DNA of 64,000 bases from Cryptomeria japonica (lineage: Eukaryota > Streptophyta > Pinopsida > Cupressales > Cupressaceae), in contig NC_081409.1 of the NCBI RefSeq assembly GCF_030272615.1, forward strand, positions 527,616,291-527,680,290. Direction: 5' to 3'. Position numbers and translations under genes: made by a program. Positions 11,667-24,100 of the stretch are shown here, piece after piece. Every line of letters begins with the position of its first letter. The stretch's first letter is position 1. The notes below the pieces were generated by a model, which worked only from the letters and a program-made list of their open reading frames with translations, had not been told where the DNA came from and did no database searches.

Positions 11667-12796
11667 CTAAAAAGTATCCTTGGAAGGACAAGCTTTGCTA
11701 TCATCCTTTGTTACATCTTTTGGGTTACTAGGAAGTCCACTTCCTCCTTCCTCTCTACCCTCCTCATTTTTGTTCATCTTCTCTTTCCAGATTTGTTTAA
11801 TATAATTGCTATGCTTCTGAGCATTCTTGGGGTTACTTGGGAAAGCCTTTGCCCAATGTCCAACTTTCTTACAAGAGAAACACACAAAAGGGAGGGACTC
11901 AAACTCTATAACTTGTTCCCACTTCCCTAGCTTGGAATTTATTTCGATTGAGCTAGGAAGGTCCATATTCTGTGAGATATTAACACATATCCTTGCATAC
12001 ACCAGCCTCTTTCATGTTGTTGTCATAGAATCTATAGCCACAAGCTCCCCGAAGGAGTTAACAATGCATGCGAAAACATCCTCCAACCAGAATTCAAGCG
12101 GCAAACCAGGCAACCGCACCCAGACCAGAGAAAATTCAAAAAAGGAGTCATTGAGTTCCATATTTGGAGACCATTTTCTTAAGGATAAAGAAGATTTCCC
12201 AAACATCCAGGGTCCTCCACTCAGAGCCATTTCCAAATCTTCCCCACAAGAAATGAAAATACAAAGAAACCCCTTGACAGGGTTGAGACATCAACCCGTC
12301 CTTTCAACCTCCATTTTCTCTTAACAAAAGACCTAATGACTTCAATATTAGGTCTTGGTCCAACAAATTTTCTCACTAGAGAAAAATCCATTAGAGAAAT
12401 ACTGTGGTCTATAACCACATCTGGTACTGCAATAGCTAATCTGCCTATTTTTCTATCAGAAATATCTTCCACGAAGGGAAAAGATGATTTACCAGTGGGT
12501 TTGTTTGCAAATAAGTTGTTCCAGAGTTTGAGAACCTTCACCTCAACCGTCTTTTCCAATTCAGTGTTCAAGACCTCGGGACCCAAATTTGAAGAATCTT
12601 CATTATTTTTAAGGACAAGAGGAGCGATCCAATGCCATGGGTCCCCATCCTTTCTACCATCCTCATCATCCACCGTAGATCCCAAAGAGACAAGTTGTCC
12701 TTGAGTTGCAAAGGCAGCAGAAGTAGAAGAGCCAGCCATGTTGTTCCCTCCATTCACAAAATTCAAATTTCCCTCCAGTTGTGTTATTCCCTCCAT
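11667..12796 (-). pseudogene. LINE A ORF1 (gag-like, DUF4283 and zinc knuckle)
   Basis: ORF1 encodes the RNA-binding particle protein of plant L1 elements. The N-terminal half is low complexity. A DUF4283-type RNA-binding region follows with VRKFVGPRPNIEVIRSFVKRKW and then GPWMFGKSSLSLRKW and VWVRLPGLPLEFW. The knuckle reads CFSCKKVGHWAKAF, where the last cysteine of the CCHC set is phenylalanine, so zinc binding would be impaired. One frameshift lies at about 12221-12245 and one stop at about 12003-12011; 12236 to 11667 is otherwise one frame. Confidence 0.8.
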
Positions 12797-12830
12797 TCAG
12801 TTTGAAAAAATACCAAAGGGGGAGTGGGAC

Positions 12831-14500
12831 TGTGCAGTTGAATTAGTCAACTATGCCCACATTTTCTCCACTCTTTTCCTATATAAGGAGGACCCTCATT
12901 TGTAAATATTTCTTTTTTATGCTTAGCAAAACTCTACCAAATTTTTATCTCAATTAAGACTTTGTGCTTTTGATGTAAAAGTTGATTCAAGGAAATAAAG
13001 ATAGCAATCCACTAGTTTCCAAACTTTGTGTTGGACTAAAGATTGTGATTGTGATTGGAATCATTCTTATGTTTAGTTCTCATAATCGTTCCTTATGATC
13101 TTGAATTTTTTGGTGAAATTGTGAAAGTTTATGAAAGAGATTTCTAATTGTGAAAATAGACTTTGGGCTATCTACATGTTTGGGAAATCTTCTGATAATT
13201 AAGTAATTGTGTAGGAAGCTTTGTATTTCTGCAAATTACTTTTATTTTTAGGAATCATTGATCACATCTTGGAAACTTTGAGCTACAAGTTGAGATTTCA
13301 TTTGAAATAGTGGTGATTTAAGTAGTTGCACTTACGTAAGACTTTGGGCTTACAAGTTTGTCTAAATATTGAGGATCCTCGTATCTTTGTCAAGAAGTTT
13401 AATTTAGTGGTTAAGTTTATTTAGTCGTAAGAAATATCACCAAGTGAAGGGAGAATACATTAAATCTGAAAAAAGAGAATTACATGCCCTAAGCTTACAC
13501 CCGAATTTTGTTTTGCATAAGTTGTTGTAATACCCAAAATTCCAATAGGGAACCTCCCCTTGATGAGAGGAAAGACTTTGTCTTATCATGGCTGTGTGTG
13601 AAATACATATTTTATCATTGGTATGCTAGTGAAAAAATATTCACCCAACACGCTCTTTGATCCTTATGGTTGTTGGACACTTTTGCAACTTGATTTCTTG
13701 GATTTGCACCAGACCCTTTCAATAATTTGCAATAAAAGAAGTCAAAGTTGTCCCAAAATTTGAAGTCACCAGCATTTTCTTCATAAATGAGGTTCGTATG
13801 AATGATGATGGGGCAAATAGGCTTTACACAAGTTTAAACATGCACCATTGATCTCAAAAAATTGATGGCTGGCGGCGAAATTCAAATGTCCATACTCAAG
13901 GAAGTTGTTGATCACATCACGTGTCTTGTTACTTTATTTCATTCTCTCGACACTTGTCAAGATCATAAAAGCTACTTTGGCGAGGCCCGAGATGACACAT
14001 TGGATTCCACCTAGCCACCATTCTTCATTTATTTCTCCTTCTCTTAGGACTCATTGAAGCGGAGAAAATAAATTCACTGAGTGTCAAGTATCCTTTTTCT
14101 ATAGTTGTAATATCCTTCTTGGACACTCGTGGAGCACAAAACATAACATTTACCAAGTGTCGAGTAACTTTTAGCTGACCATCTCAACTCAAGACTCGAC
14201 CAAGTTAAGAAATAATTTCCATCGAGTGTCAGGTTAATAGTTCAAGCATCTGATGTCCACCACATTTGACGACAACTCCATGCTAACACAACCCCCTCTT
14301 TCAATTAGGACCCACCTTAAAATAATCCATGCACATGACCAATTACAACCCTTTAAGTTATATGTGGGAAGGGGCAAAACTTTAATTAACCTAGGACATG
14401 AGAAGATAACAACCAAGTTAATGTGGGCCAAAACAATTTCTAACTAAAACCACAGCCGAAGAGGCTATTTAAAAAAGAAGCGCTTAAAGAAAAAATTGAA
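12831..14500. other. Non-coding stretch, possible solo-LTR-like start
   Basis: A TATA-type word CTATATAAGGA at about 12880 followed by AT-rich DNA would fit an LTR promoter, but no second copy, TG...CA boundary or primer site could be fixed. No gene seen. Around 14060-14230 the words GAGTGTCAAG, AAGTGTCGAG and GAGTGTCAGG recur without a clear unit. Confidence 0.4.
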
Positions 14501-16330
14501 AAACAATGGGAAAACCTAAACCTAACCAAGGAAAGAATCTGCCTAGAACAGTCCTAATAGGCCTCTTGTGCTAAGAAAGGTTTTTGTGGTGAGTCTGAGT
14601 TCATTAATTCCTTTTCTTTAAGGACTTCAGGAAGTCAATCATTCTATGATGCTAATTCTACCTTTTCGACAATCTTTAAGCCACACTTACCTCATAATTC
14701 ATTAGATATGCTTCAAAATGTCACTCTGAGTATCTCCTTGAAATTTCATTAGAAAAGTGTTGGTCAATGTCTTTAGTTGACCTTGACCCAAGATTTTTTC
14801 TTCTTAAAAATTTGGTTCTTGTAAAGCGGAAAAATCGAACCCTAGTCGTTCTCCCCTCCCCAACTCCAAGGAGAGAGAAGGGAGAGTCACTAGGGTTGAT
14901 GGTTTTCACTTAGGGGAGACTTTACATTCAAAAGAGGGGTTGAAACCCACAAGATCCAATCCCACGCAATGCAAGATTGGATTCTATATGAGTTTCAAGG
15001 GTTAGGACATCAAGGATACCCTCTTTTGTAAAGAAATGTGGATAGAAAGATTAAGCTAGGAATGCATGAAAAGTGAGAAAGATTCACTTATAAATAGAGA
15101 TAGGAATATAGGATGAAGCTGCGGACCTGGAATTAGTAGTAAAATGTCGAGATGGTGCTGTTCTGCAAATTTGAGCGAAAGTTGACGAGATGATGGCGCC
15201 CGGTGTGCACACGGTCCTCCGAAAAATCCGCGAAACGAAGGTGGATCTGTTCGTCTCTGCACAAGGATTCCAGATCTTCAATTACAGCCGCGTACCTGCA
15301 ACCTACACACAGAAAAGAGAGGATGATTGGGGGGTTAGGGATGAGGGGTTTGCCTTTAGGTCAAACCCCGGTTTTGGAATTAACCAAGAAATGAGAATGC
15401 TGTAAATGTAAATGTTTGTAATGTAAACAAGTATTGATACCTTGTTGTAAGAATGTTTGTATTCTTACATGCAAAGGTGTAATGTGTTGTAAGTGATCTC
15501 CTCTTCAATGGTTGAATCCTTGTCTTGAATGCAACACTTAGCCTTGAATGGAGACTTAGAATGATCAATTGCTTGAAGGAATGCTTGAATGCTTGAATGC
15601 TTGAATGTTTGAATATTGCTTACACCTCCTTTTTTCCATCTACCAAAATGGGAGAGGAAATGTATTTTATATACTTGCCAATTAGGGTTGAAAGACTGAT
15701 TTTCCCGACCTTAGGCCGACCAGGAAACAATATTTTCCAATTTGCAAACTTAAAGACCCGATGCCCCAAAAGAGACCGGGCCCAAAATAGGGCCAGGGAC
15801 CAGGGCGCTGGGCGCCATGGTCCTGGGGGACTAGGGCACTGGGCGCCATGGTCCCACCTCCAGGGATAGCGGGGTGCAAGGGGGATCAGGCCAGGGTGCT
15901 GAAAATGCAGTTTTTGGTGTCATGAACAAGTTTCGGGGTCTCCATTCAGGTTCCGTGTTGCATCGCCATCGTGAAGACCCAAATGCAGTCGAAATTGCAA
16001 GTGTCGCAATTTTAGGACGCTACAGTTCTATTTGTCCTAGTCTGCTCTTTCTAGATCTATATTCATTCTCTCTTCAATTTGTCACCTACACACACAAGAG
16101 GGAAAAAAGTTGTTGGGTTGATAGGGGTTTGCCTAGGTCAAACCTCGAGTTTGAAATTAACCCTATTATTAATAAAATAGAAAAGAGAGAATACCTTTAT
16201 GGGACAAAGGCTAGATTTGGAATTGAAATGCTTGAATAAAAATGCTTAATTGAAATGTTTATACCTCCAATCGATGATACAATTCTCTGAGGATAAGTCC
16301 TCCATGTATTGATGTAATAACATGATAAAT
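14501..16330. repeat. LTR-like repeat family, two related partial copies
   Basis: The segment 15294-15390 resembles 16081-16165 in the same orientation (shared CCTACACACA, AGAG, GGGTT, GGGGTTTGCCT, AGGTCAAACC, GAAATTAACC-type words). The interval also has (TGCTTGAA)n at about 15575-15610. This looks like tandem or nested members of one LTR family but internal genes are missing, and ends could not be fixed. No coding gene. Confidence 0.45.
15802..15864. repeat. GC-rich 31-bp tandem repeat with GGCGCC and CCATGG
   Basis: Two 31-bp units, AGGGC[G/A]CTGGGCGCCATGGTC followed by C-rich spacer, start at 15802 and 15833. Each contains the palindromes GGCGCC and CCATGG. It stands out from the AT-rich surroundings. 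Confidence 0.8.
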
Positions 16331-18789
16331 CATCATAAAATCATAATGTAAACATAATTTAAGATGCCTTGTTGTAGCTTTTTTCTCCTTAGAATTGGAT
16401 ATGCTCTTGAATAATAATAATTTCTCTTAAATTAGAATGATAGCATAATAATGAGATGATGAAATGAATTAGGAGTGATGTCTTATATAGGGATCTCAAA
16501 GTACAATCACATTTTGGCCAACTTAAGATAATCATTTTTTGCATTGGGGATAGTTCTGGAAATGGCAAGGGTATCATATTATCCTCCCAAAATTTTAGAC
16601 AAAAAACATCAATCAACATTACCTAGTGACATTAACCCAACAAAATAGGTTCAAATTTTTAGGGTCATGAGATAATAGGGCCCTAATACCAAAAATTTAA
16701 TTTATATGAAAAATAACAATATTTAAGTGTGGGAAAAAGTGTATTGAACTTCAAAATGACATAGGATCCATATAAGTTTAAAATGAAATAAGATAAAATT
16801 CACACCTAAAATAAGGGCCCAAATAATAAAGTGTTGATGTATCAAAGTAAAATAGGACTCATAATATTGAATTTAATATTAATTTAAATCAATAAAAGGT
16901 CTCATGATGCATAGAGGAATGATAAAATTGAGAATAAGTGGTAGGAGAGTATGAAATTGGACTTCATAATTAAAGGAGTACAATTTATGACCTCACATCA
17001 ACCTTTTTGTAGCCTAACTGGGTTGGACACAAGCATGCAATGTCCTTTTTCTCCCAATTTTTCTCTAATTTAAAATATTTGAAAGTTGGTGTTGGTCCCT
17101 CAATGGTTGTATCCATTTGTCAGTCTCTCCCAAAAATTTGCAAACAAAAAGGTGTAAGTCACATATAAAGGTGACTCAATTTTCCACTTGAAGGGCTAAA
17201 CTTTCTAACTTCAAGCAATTCAAGAAAATAATTTTGAGCAAGCATTTCAAGTTGTTTATTGTAGGGTTTTAGACATATCAAAGAAGAAGATAAACATAAA
17301 GTATATTCAAGCATCACCCTTGTGTGGAGATCATATTAAATTCAAGAATCATAAATCTACATCACCTTCATCATTAGATCCAATCTATGGTTTTGTGCAT
17401 GAGGTAATCATTGTCATTTTATTTTATTTTATTTTCCTCTACTCCTTTGAGGGAAATCACTCTTTATCAATCATTATTATTGTTGTGGAGGTGGAAACAC
17501 GAACATGGTGTTTGACTTAGGAAAGCCCCTATACAACACAACCATTTCCCCCCTCTTTTTATGTGTGTAGGTGTAGATTTGAGGATTGATGGCAAGTAGA
17601 AGATATAAATAGACTGTGTAGAATGAGACCATCTTCACCATCTAAATTTTGGGAGGAAATATAGTACTAGGGTGTCTAGCATCCTTGTCCAACCATTTTT
17701 GGCTAAGATTTGCATGGTGGCAACCCAAAAACCTCTTGAGATTATTTGCCCTCTACAAGTGAGTACTCCAAGACCCTAGTGCCTAATACCCATATCCTAC
17801 CCAATTTGGCTCTACTTTCTATCATAAGTTCCCCTACATATATAATTTTTAGATCTATACTTATGTTCTACATTTTTTTTTTTGTTTCATGGTTTTTGAT
17901 AGTTTAGTTCATAATTTCCCTATTTACAATGGTTATATACCTTTAATCAATCCTTAATCACAATATATCATAATCTATTAGGTGTGGATTCATGTCTAAT
18001 TGGCTCTCCCTTGTGAATTGAAGTAACCCATTTATACCTAATCTAATGATATATGGTGAAACGTAAGATTGATTCTAGATTTATGCACATATTAGCCTAG
18101 GATCACCATTTAAATATTTCATTATCATTGTATGTATTGTGTCATTCCAACTTTTTAACATGTGAAGATGAACACAACCCAATAATTTTTTTGTAAAACT
18201 CTAAACTTTTAAACGAAAATGATGCTCAACATGATATACTAATATGTGCACCTATTCATGTTGCACATAAAACATTGTTGATTTCATGTTGCCCTGGAAA
18301 TGTGAGGGAAGGGGTATTACATGATTGGGTGTGTTAGAACTTGTTCTACATACCCTATGATAGATGTTGATGTAATTAGTGTTTAATACTTTTGTTCAAT
18401 AAACTTCAAGGAAAGAATACACCAAGGTCATTTCCTTTAGGATTACTAAATGAATGTGAAATAGTAAAGTCTTTAATATTAGGCCTAACACCTAACGTTG
18501 ACTAAGTTAGTTGTTTACTATTTATGAAGATTACTCTCAATTTTGCATATCCAATTTGTAGCTTACTATTTATGATGATTACTCTGAATTTTGCATCATT
18601 GGCCCTAGTCCTCACATTCTTTTATCAAAACCAATCAACACGAATAAAGAATAATCTATCATTAGTGCCCCACTCACCCTATAGGTATGGAGTTAGCCTT
18701 TTTGATTATTCTTCAATGTATTTATATGGTAAATGAGTTTTATTTCTAGTTTACATAATTTGACTGGTGGATCCCATTTACCCACCTTA
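16331..18789. other. Non-coding stretch, no recognised feature
   Basis: AT-rich DNA with short frames only. No element boundary, domain or repeat partner was recognised. Confidence 0.5.
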
Positions 18790-19617
18790 TGATTCCATAC
18801 AAAGTCTAGTGACTCAAGGACATCTACAACTAAAGATCGATCAACTAACTCAATGTACCCTACAAAATCATTGCCAAGGTGTTAGATATGGAGCTTTATC
18901 ATCATCTTCTTCAAATTATTTGGCCTAAATAACTTGGATTCATCAAATCTAGGTATCTTCCTTACAATACTATTGTGGTTTAGGAAGGAATTAAATGGGC
19001 TAAACATTCTAAGTACCAAGTTGTGTTTATTAATATTGATTTTTTTTTAGGATATGATCATATTGAACATTACTATTCTTATTATGCATATCGATGCTTC
19101 TTCATAAATTACCATTAATGGAATTTTTTTTCTTAATTTGGAATTTTCTAGTCTATCCATCAAAGCTACCCTTTTTCCTTAACTCTCCATGTACTTGTTG
19201 TAAAAAGATTTGGTTATCTCTTGGATAATTGTATTTCACACAACCTAGTTAGAGGTAATTCCTTTCCCAAATCAATAACACAACTTATAAATGGTTAAAA
19301 TGTAGATGATGAACTTTCCTAATTCTCTTGGAGGAAGATAAAATAGTAAATAAACCTTACAATGCCTATATATTTTGGTAAGGCTTCCTAATTGATTATT
19401 CAATTAAAAAACTCAATGTTATAGATAATGTATTTTAAACAAACCTCTTGGATAAAATCCTATGGTTGAAATTAATCATGGATAATTTTTTTAGGTACCT
19501 TGAAATTAATTTTCCTTTTCCAAGCCCATCCTTCTATCTTCTAGCAAGTGATGATTTCTATGATTGAGAAGAAATTATTTTTTTGTTTGCTAAGCTACTT
19601 TCCTTGGTGAGAAAATT
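18790..19617 (+). pseudogene. LINE 'D' reverse-transcriptase relic, interrupted by LTR element
   Basis: Conceptual translation in shifting frames gives LINE RT landmarks in order: a stretch like NVPYKIIAKVLDMEL (about 18850-18895), LGFIKSRYLPYNTIVV (motif before RT block A), INIDF (block A-like), then a degenerate block resembling the R-Q-G-x-P to Y-V-L region and INGxNVDDELS in the place of the F-A-D-D motif at about 19290-19315. Many stops and frame changes. The relic ends exactly at the LTR start at 19618; a second copy of its last 440 bases lies at 28673-29115 and continues beyond the break. Confidence 0.6.
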
Positions 19618-21062
19618 TGGTGCAGAGCACCTTCTACTACACCTCTATTTAAAGAAAATGGTGGTGTCTACATGTTTATTTATGATGTAATAATGGGTTA
19701 GATCAATGATCACCCTTGATGTAATTGAATGCATATTTATATGGTCAATAATCTCTTGGGTGAGCATATAAACCTAGAGGTCTATTAGGACATGAAGGCT
19801 TGGAAATTGGATTTTCAATGTTGGTGTGTCTAGGATGTTGTGTTAGGTGTTTGGAGTCTAAAAATGAAAAATAATGACCTTGGATGTGTTTCCATAAGAT
19901 CTAAGTGGTTAATAACCAATGTTGTCCTAAGTTGCAAAATGTTGCATTTGTTGTCAAACAACTTTTCAAAGTTGCCGGTAGGATGTTAACTACTTCTCCA
20001 ACGGTCCTAACTATTCAAAAGTTGGTTATGTACATTGGAAAAGGTTTATATGTTCTTGGAAAACCATGGGAAAGAGGAGGGTAGAAAGTTTTGAAAAGTT
20101 TGGTGGAGAAAGTGAATGGAACGAGTTTGATTTTCCTATAACAGTGATATTTTTCCGTACTGTCCATACAGGGTGTGAGATCCATTGATGAATATTTTAT
20201 TTGATTGGAAAGAGCCCTAAAATACCCTTCCAATGCATTTGGTCTAACCTCTTGAAGTGAAGTTTAGTGGATGTTATAAACATTTTACCCTCTGCTAGTC
20301 TAAAACCCTCCATTTTCAAGGGTTACAATGCAAATGGGACCCTAACATGCAATCTACTCATTGGGATCCCATGGCCATTGGTAGAATGCAAGTAAGGGGC
20401 ATCTATTTTGAGATTCCAGAGGGGAGAGGTCAAAGGAGTTGGTTGGTAATCTTACCACCAAGCCCTAGTCTAAACTGTTTGAGGGTTTAGATTAAAATAG
20501 ATGAGTTTCTTTGAGCATACTAGGAGTAATGATTAGATGATGAGTTGAATTGATGGAATTGGACTATTTGGACATAGAAGAAACCTCCTGAAGAGTTGGA
20601 ACCTTCCTGTGATCCCATTCTCATATACCTCCTTTGTAAAACCAGTCTAACTTGATTAATTAGGCCTGTGACCCAAGTAGGTGTTGAAGAGTGCAGGAAT
20701 AGGGTAGAACTCCAATATTTTGGAATCTGATAGTAATCCCAAAGGGTGTCTGAACCCTAAATTTGTTTAGGGTGTTGTTTCATATAATTTGGAGAAAAAT
20801 CCAAAAAGATAATGAAATAGGGCTACTAATCGGTAGGCTTGTCTAAGCCTCAAAAGCCAATACTTGCTTTGTGATCCAAACTAGCATTGTGGGAGATCTT
20901 GATAGGTCTTAGGAAGTGTGTAGAAGTGTTGTGCCATCCATTGCTAGGGGTAAGAGTCTGATTTCACATTTGAGGTGTGATTGTAGCCTTGAGAGAGACT
21001 CAAGATAAAGAAGAACAAGGTGTGTAGGTGGGTTTATCACCCTACTGCTATCAACCTTTGCA
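19618..21062 (+). repeat. 5' LTR of the gypsy element
   Basis: It starts TGGTGCAG at 19618, straight after LINE D, and ends ...CTTTGCA at 21062, five bases before the primer-binding site. Length about 1,445 bp. It aligns along its length with 25749-27204. Confidence 0.9.
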
Positions 21063-21067
21063 TCAGG

Positions 21068-21079
21068 TGGTATCAGAGC
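21068..21079 (+). other. Primer-binding site (initiator tRNA-Met type)
   Basis: TGGTATCAGAGC is the canonical plant retrotransposon primer site complementary to the 3' end of initiator tRNA-Met. It sits five bases after the 5' LTR. Confidence 0.9.
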
Positions 21080-21108
21080 CTCAGAAGAGCCTTAGGGAAG
21101 AATAAGAA

Positions 21109-24100
21109 ATGGAAGATGCAACAGTGAATAGTGAGGAGATTTCCACTAGACCCATGACAAACATGGAGCTAGCCAAGATAGTGAGGGAGCAGATGGCTAA
21201 GAATAAAAAGATGGAGGAGGAGATAGAAAGGTTGAAGAAAGACCAGGAAGGCAAGGGAGTTTCATCTGCATCTCATGGACAAGGAGAAGAGGAAGAAGAG
21301 AGACTATTGATGCCATAAGATCAAAGGCAATTTGTTGAATCCCTTAATAGGGTAGGAAGAAGAGACAATAGAGCAAAACTACCTACATTCTCTGGAAAGA
21401 TGAACCTAGATGAGTGTATGGATTAGATAGAAGCAATGATCAATTACTTTGAATGTGAAGAGGTACTTGAAAACCAAAGGGTGAAGGTGGATAAATCCAA
21501 AATGAAAGGTCCATCTCTTAGTTGGTGGAACTTTCTACAAAATGAAAGAGATGAAGAAGGAAAGAGACCTATAACCTCATGGAAGAAGATGGAGATAGAG
21601 ATCAAAAGGCAGTTTGTACTTGAGGACTATGAGATAATCTTACACAAGAGACTACAAAATCTAAGGCAAAGGGATTTGGATGTTGGTACTTACACTAAGG
21701 AGTTCCACAGGATGACCCTCAAGGCAAAGATGCTAGAGAGTGAGACATAAAAGTTAGCAAGGTACACGAATGGTCTTAAGTTAAGTATTCAAGATGAACT
21801 AAGTTTGTTCAACCCTGAATCAATGCACAAGTGTTTTCAGATGGCACTTAGGATTGAGGAGAAGCAAAAAAGGAGAGAACACAATAATAGAGGAAAGAGT
21901 ACAAGTTTAAGGCACAAAGGTAGATTCAATGGAAGAGGGTTATCTCCTAAACCCCAAGGAGAGTCCAGCCATAAGGAACAAGAGGGAGAATAAGGGAACA
22001 AAGGTAGCTTTAGAGGAAGAAGGGGAAATGGTAGAGGAAGATTCGGTGGAAGAGGACCTAGTGTCTTTACCGGTAGGTGTTTTTCATGCAACCAAGTTGG
22101 GCATCAGTTATTTAGATGTCCTGAGAAGCTAAGCAATGGTAGCGAAGGAGGTGATAGGAGAAAACATCTAATACAACAAGAAGATAGTCAAAGCATGATC
22201 TCCTACCACACATCAACTTCAAAATCTACAGATCTGGAGCAAGGAGAACTCTTGATGATCAATAGGACCCTCTTGAAAGTGCTAATAGTCAAAGAACCAC
22301 CTCCGAGGAAATCTCTTTTCAGAACCTCCTGCAAGATTCAAGGCAAGGTATACAAAGTCATTGTGGACTCAGGGTCCATAGATAACATAGCGTTTGTTGA
22401 AATGGTTACTAATCATAACTTGCAAAGAATACCTCATCCCCATCCCTATAAAGTGTCTTGGTTGAACAAAGGTAAACAAGTCCTAATTAGTGAGCAAGTT
22501 TGGATAGAATTTTTAATAGGTGAATACAAGGATAGGGTATTGTGTGATGTAGTAGAAATGGATGCTTGTCATCTGCTACTAGGCAGGCCTTGGAAATATG
22601 ATGTAGATTTTAGGCATGAGGGAAGGAAGAATGTTTACACCATCACCAAGAATGTGCTGAACTTTACTATGACACCTCTTCCAGATGACAGTAAGGATAA
22701 TCACATTGTGACTAGTGTCATGCTAGTGGATGCGAGGGAGTTCATGAAGGGTTTGAAGGAGAAGGATACTCCTTGTTTTGTAAAAGTTTTCAAGCCTAAA
22801 ATTGAACCTAAGAAGCAGCTTAAGAGCCAAGAGATAGAAAGGAGAGTAGATCCTAAAGAGGTTCAAAATCTGCTAGACTGGTATAAGGGGATAGTTGCAG
22901 ACAGTACCACAAATTCCTTACCCCCTCAAAGGGAAATAAGTGATTGTATTGAACTTGTACCAGGTGCTACACTACCCAATAAGGTAGCATACAAGCTTAC
23001 CCCTGAACAAAATGCAGAAGTTGCAAGACAAATCCAAGAATTGCTTGAGAAAGGGTTCATTAGGAAGAGCATAAGTCCCTATGCAGTATCTGTAGTACTA
23101 GCTCCTAAGAATGAAGGAACATGGAGGTTGTGTATCGACTATAGGGCCATCAATAAGATAACAATCAGATATAAATTCCCAATGCCAAGAATGGAGGACT
23201 TGATGGATTGTCTAGGAGGGGCCAAATACTATTCCAAAATGGATTTGAAAAGTGGTTATCATCAAATAAGGATCAAAGATGGAGACCAATGGAAGACAAC
23301 TTTTAAGACCAATGAAGGCCTATTTGAGTGGATGATAACTCCATTTGGACTTTCCAACTCCCCTAGTACATTCATGAGATTCATGAATGAGGTTCTTAAG
23401 CCTTTCATCAATCATTTTGTAGTAGTGCATGTAGATGATATATTGATTTTCAGTAAAGACAGGAATCAACATCTAACATACTTGGATTTGGTGTTGCAAA
23501 GGTTACATGAGGAGTAGTTGAAGATTAATTTGGATAAATGTGTCTTCTTGTAGGAAGAACTAGCATTCCTTGGATTTGTGATTTCTCAGGGAAATTTGAA
23601 AATGGATCCATCTGAGGTGGAGATAATCCTAAACTGGCCAACCCCTCAGTCAGCAAGTGAGGTAAAAGGTTTCCATGGGTTAGCAAGTTTTTATAGAGAG
23701 TTTATTAACATTTTTAGTGGGGTTAGTGCACCAATGATAGAAACCATAAAAGGTGGAAGGAAATATCAATTTGTCTGGACTAAGGAGGCTGATAGATCTT
23801 TTGAGTTTTTGAAAACTAAAATTTCAAAGCAACCTATTTTAGTACTCCCTGACTTTCATAAGGTTTTCACTATTGAGTGTGATGCATCAAAGAAGGCCAT
23901 AGGAGGAGTCTTGAGTTAGGAAGGTAGGCCAATGACATTTTTCAGTGAGAAACTAAATGAGTTACAGAAAAATTATTCTACATATGACCTAGAGATGTAT
24001 GCTATGGTGCAATCTCTTAGGAAGTGAAGACATTATCTCTTACCTAAGGAGTTTATTGTATATACTGACAACCATGCTCTAAGTTTCTTGAATAGGTAGG

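Larger units (their letters stand above)
9791..12830 (-). mobile_element. L1-type LINE 'A', 3'-truncated
   Basis: On the minus strand the order is ORF1 (12796 to about 11667), a linker, and ORF2 from its ATG at 11091. The element ends near 9790, before the reverse-transcriptase core, zinc-binding and RNase H regions seen in LINE B. The 5' end lies at about 12830, shortly before ORF1. ORF2 is clearly the same family as LINE B: both start M-K-[IV]-I-S-W-N-I-[KR]-G-L-N and share KMSKEKVEK and HPSLE motifs. Losing the 3' half is unusual for a LINE, because target-primed reverse transcription normally loses the 5' end, so a later insertion or deletion at 9790 is likely. Confidence 0.85.

Noticed and set aside
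11143-12704. Plus-strand frames opposite LINE A ORF1
   Set aside because: Shadows of the minus-strand LINE gene; no domain in their own right.
12870-12900. TATA-type promoter for a host gene
   Set aside because: No coding frame follows in any reading frame; at best part of a solo LTR.
13600-13650. TTGGTATGCTAGT-like word resembling a tRNA-Met primer site
   Set aside because: It matches only the first half and no LTR boundary is next to it.
21837-22091. Minus-strand Pro/Leu-rich frame opposite gag
   Set aside because: Antisense of the Gly/Arg-rich gag tail.
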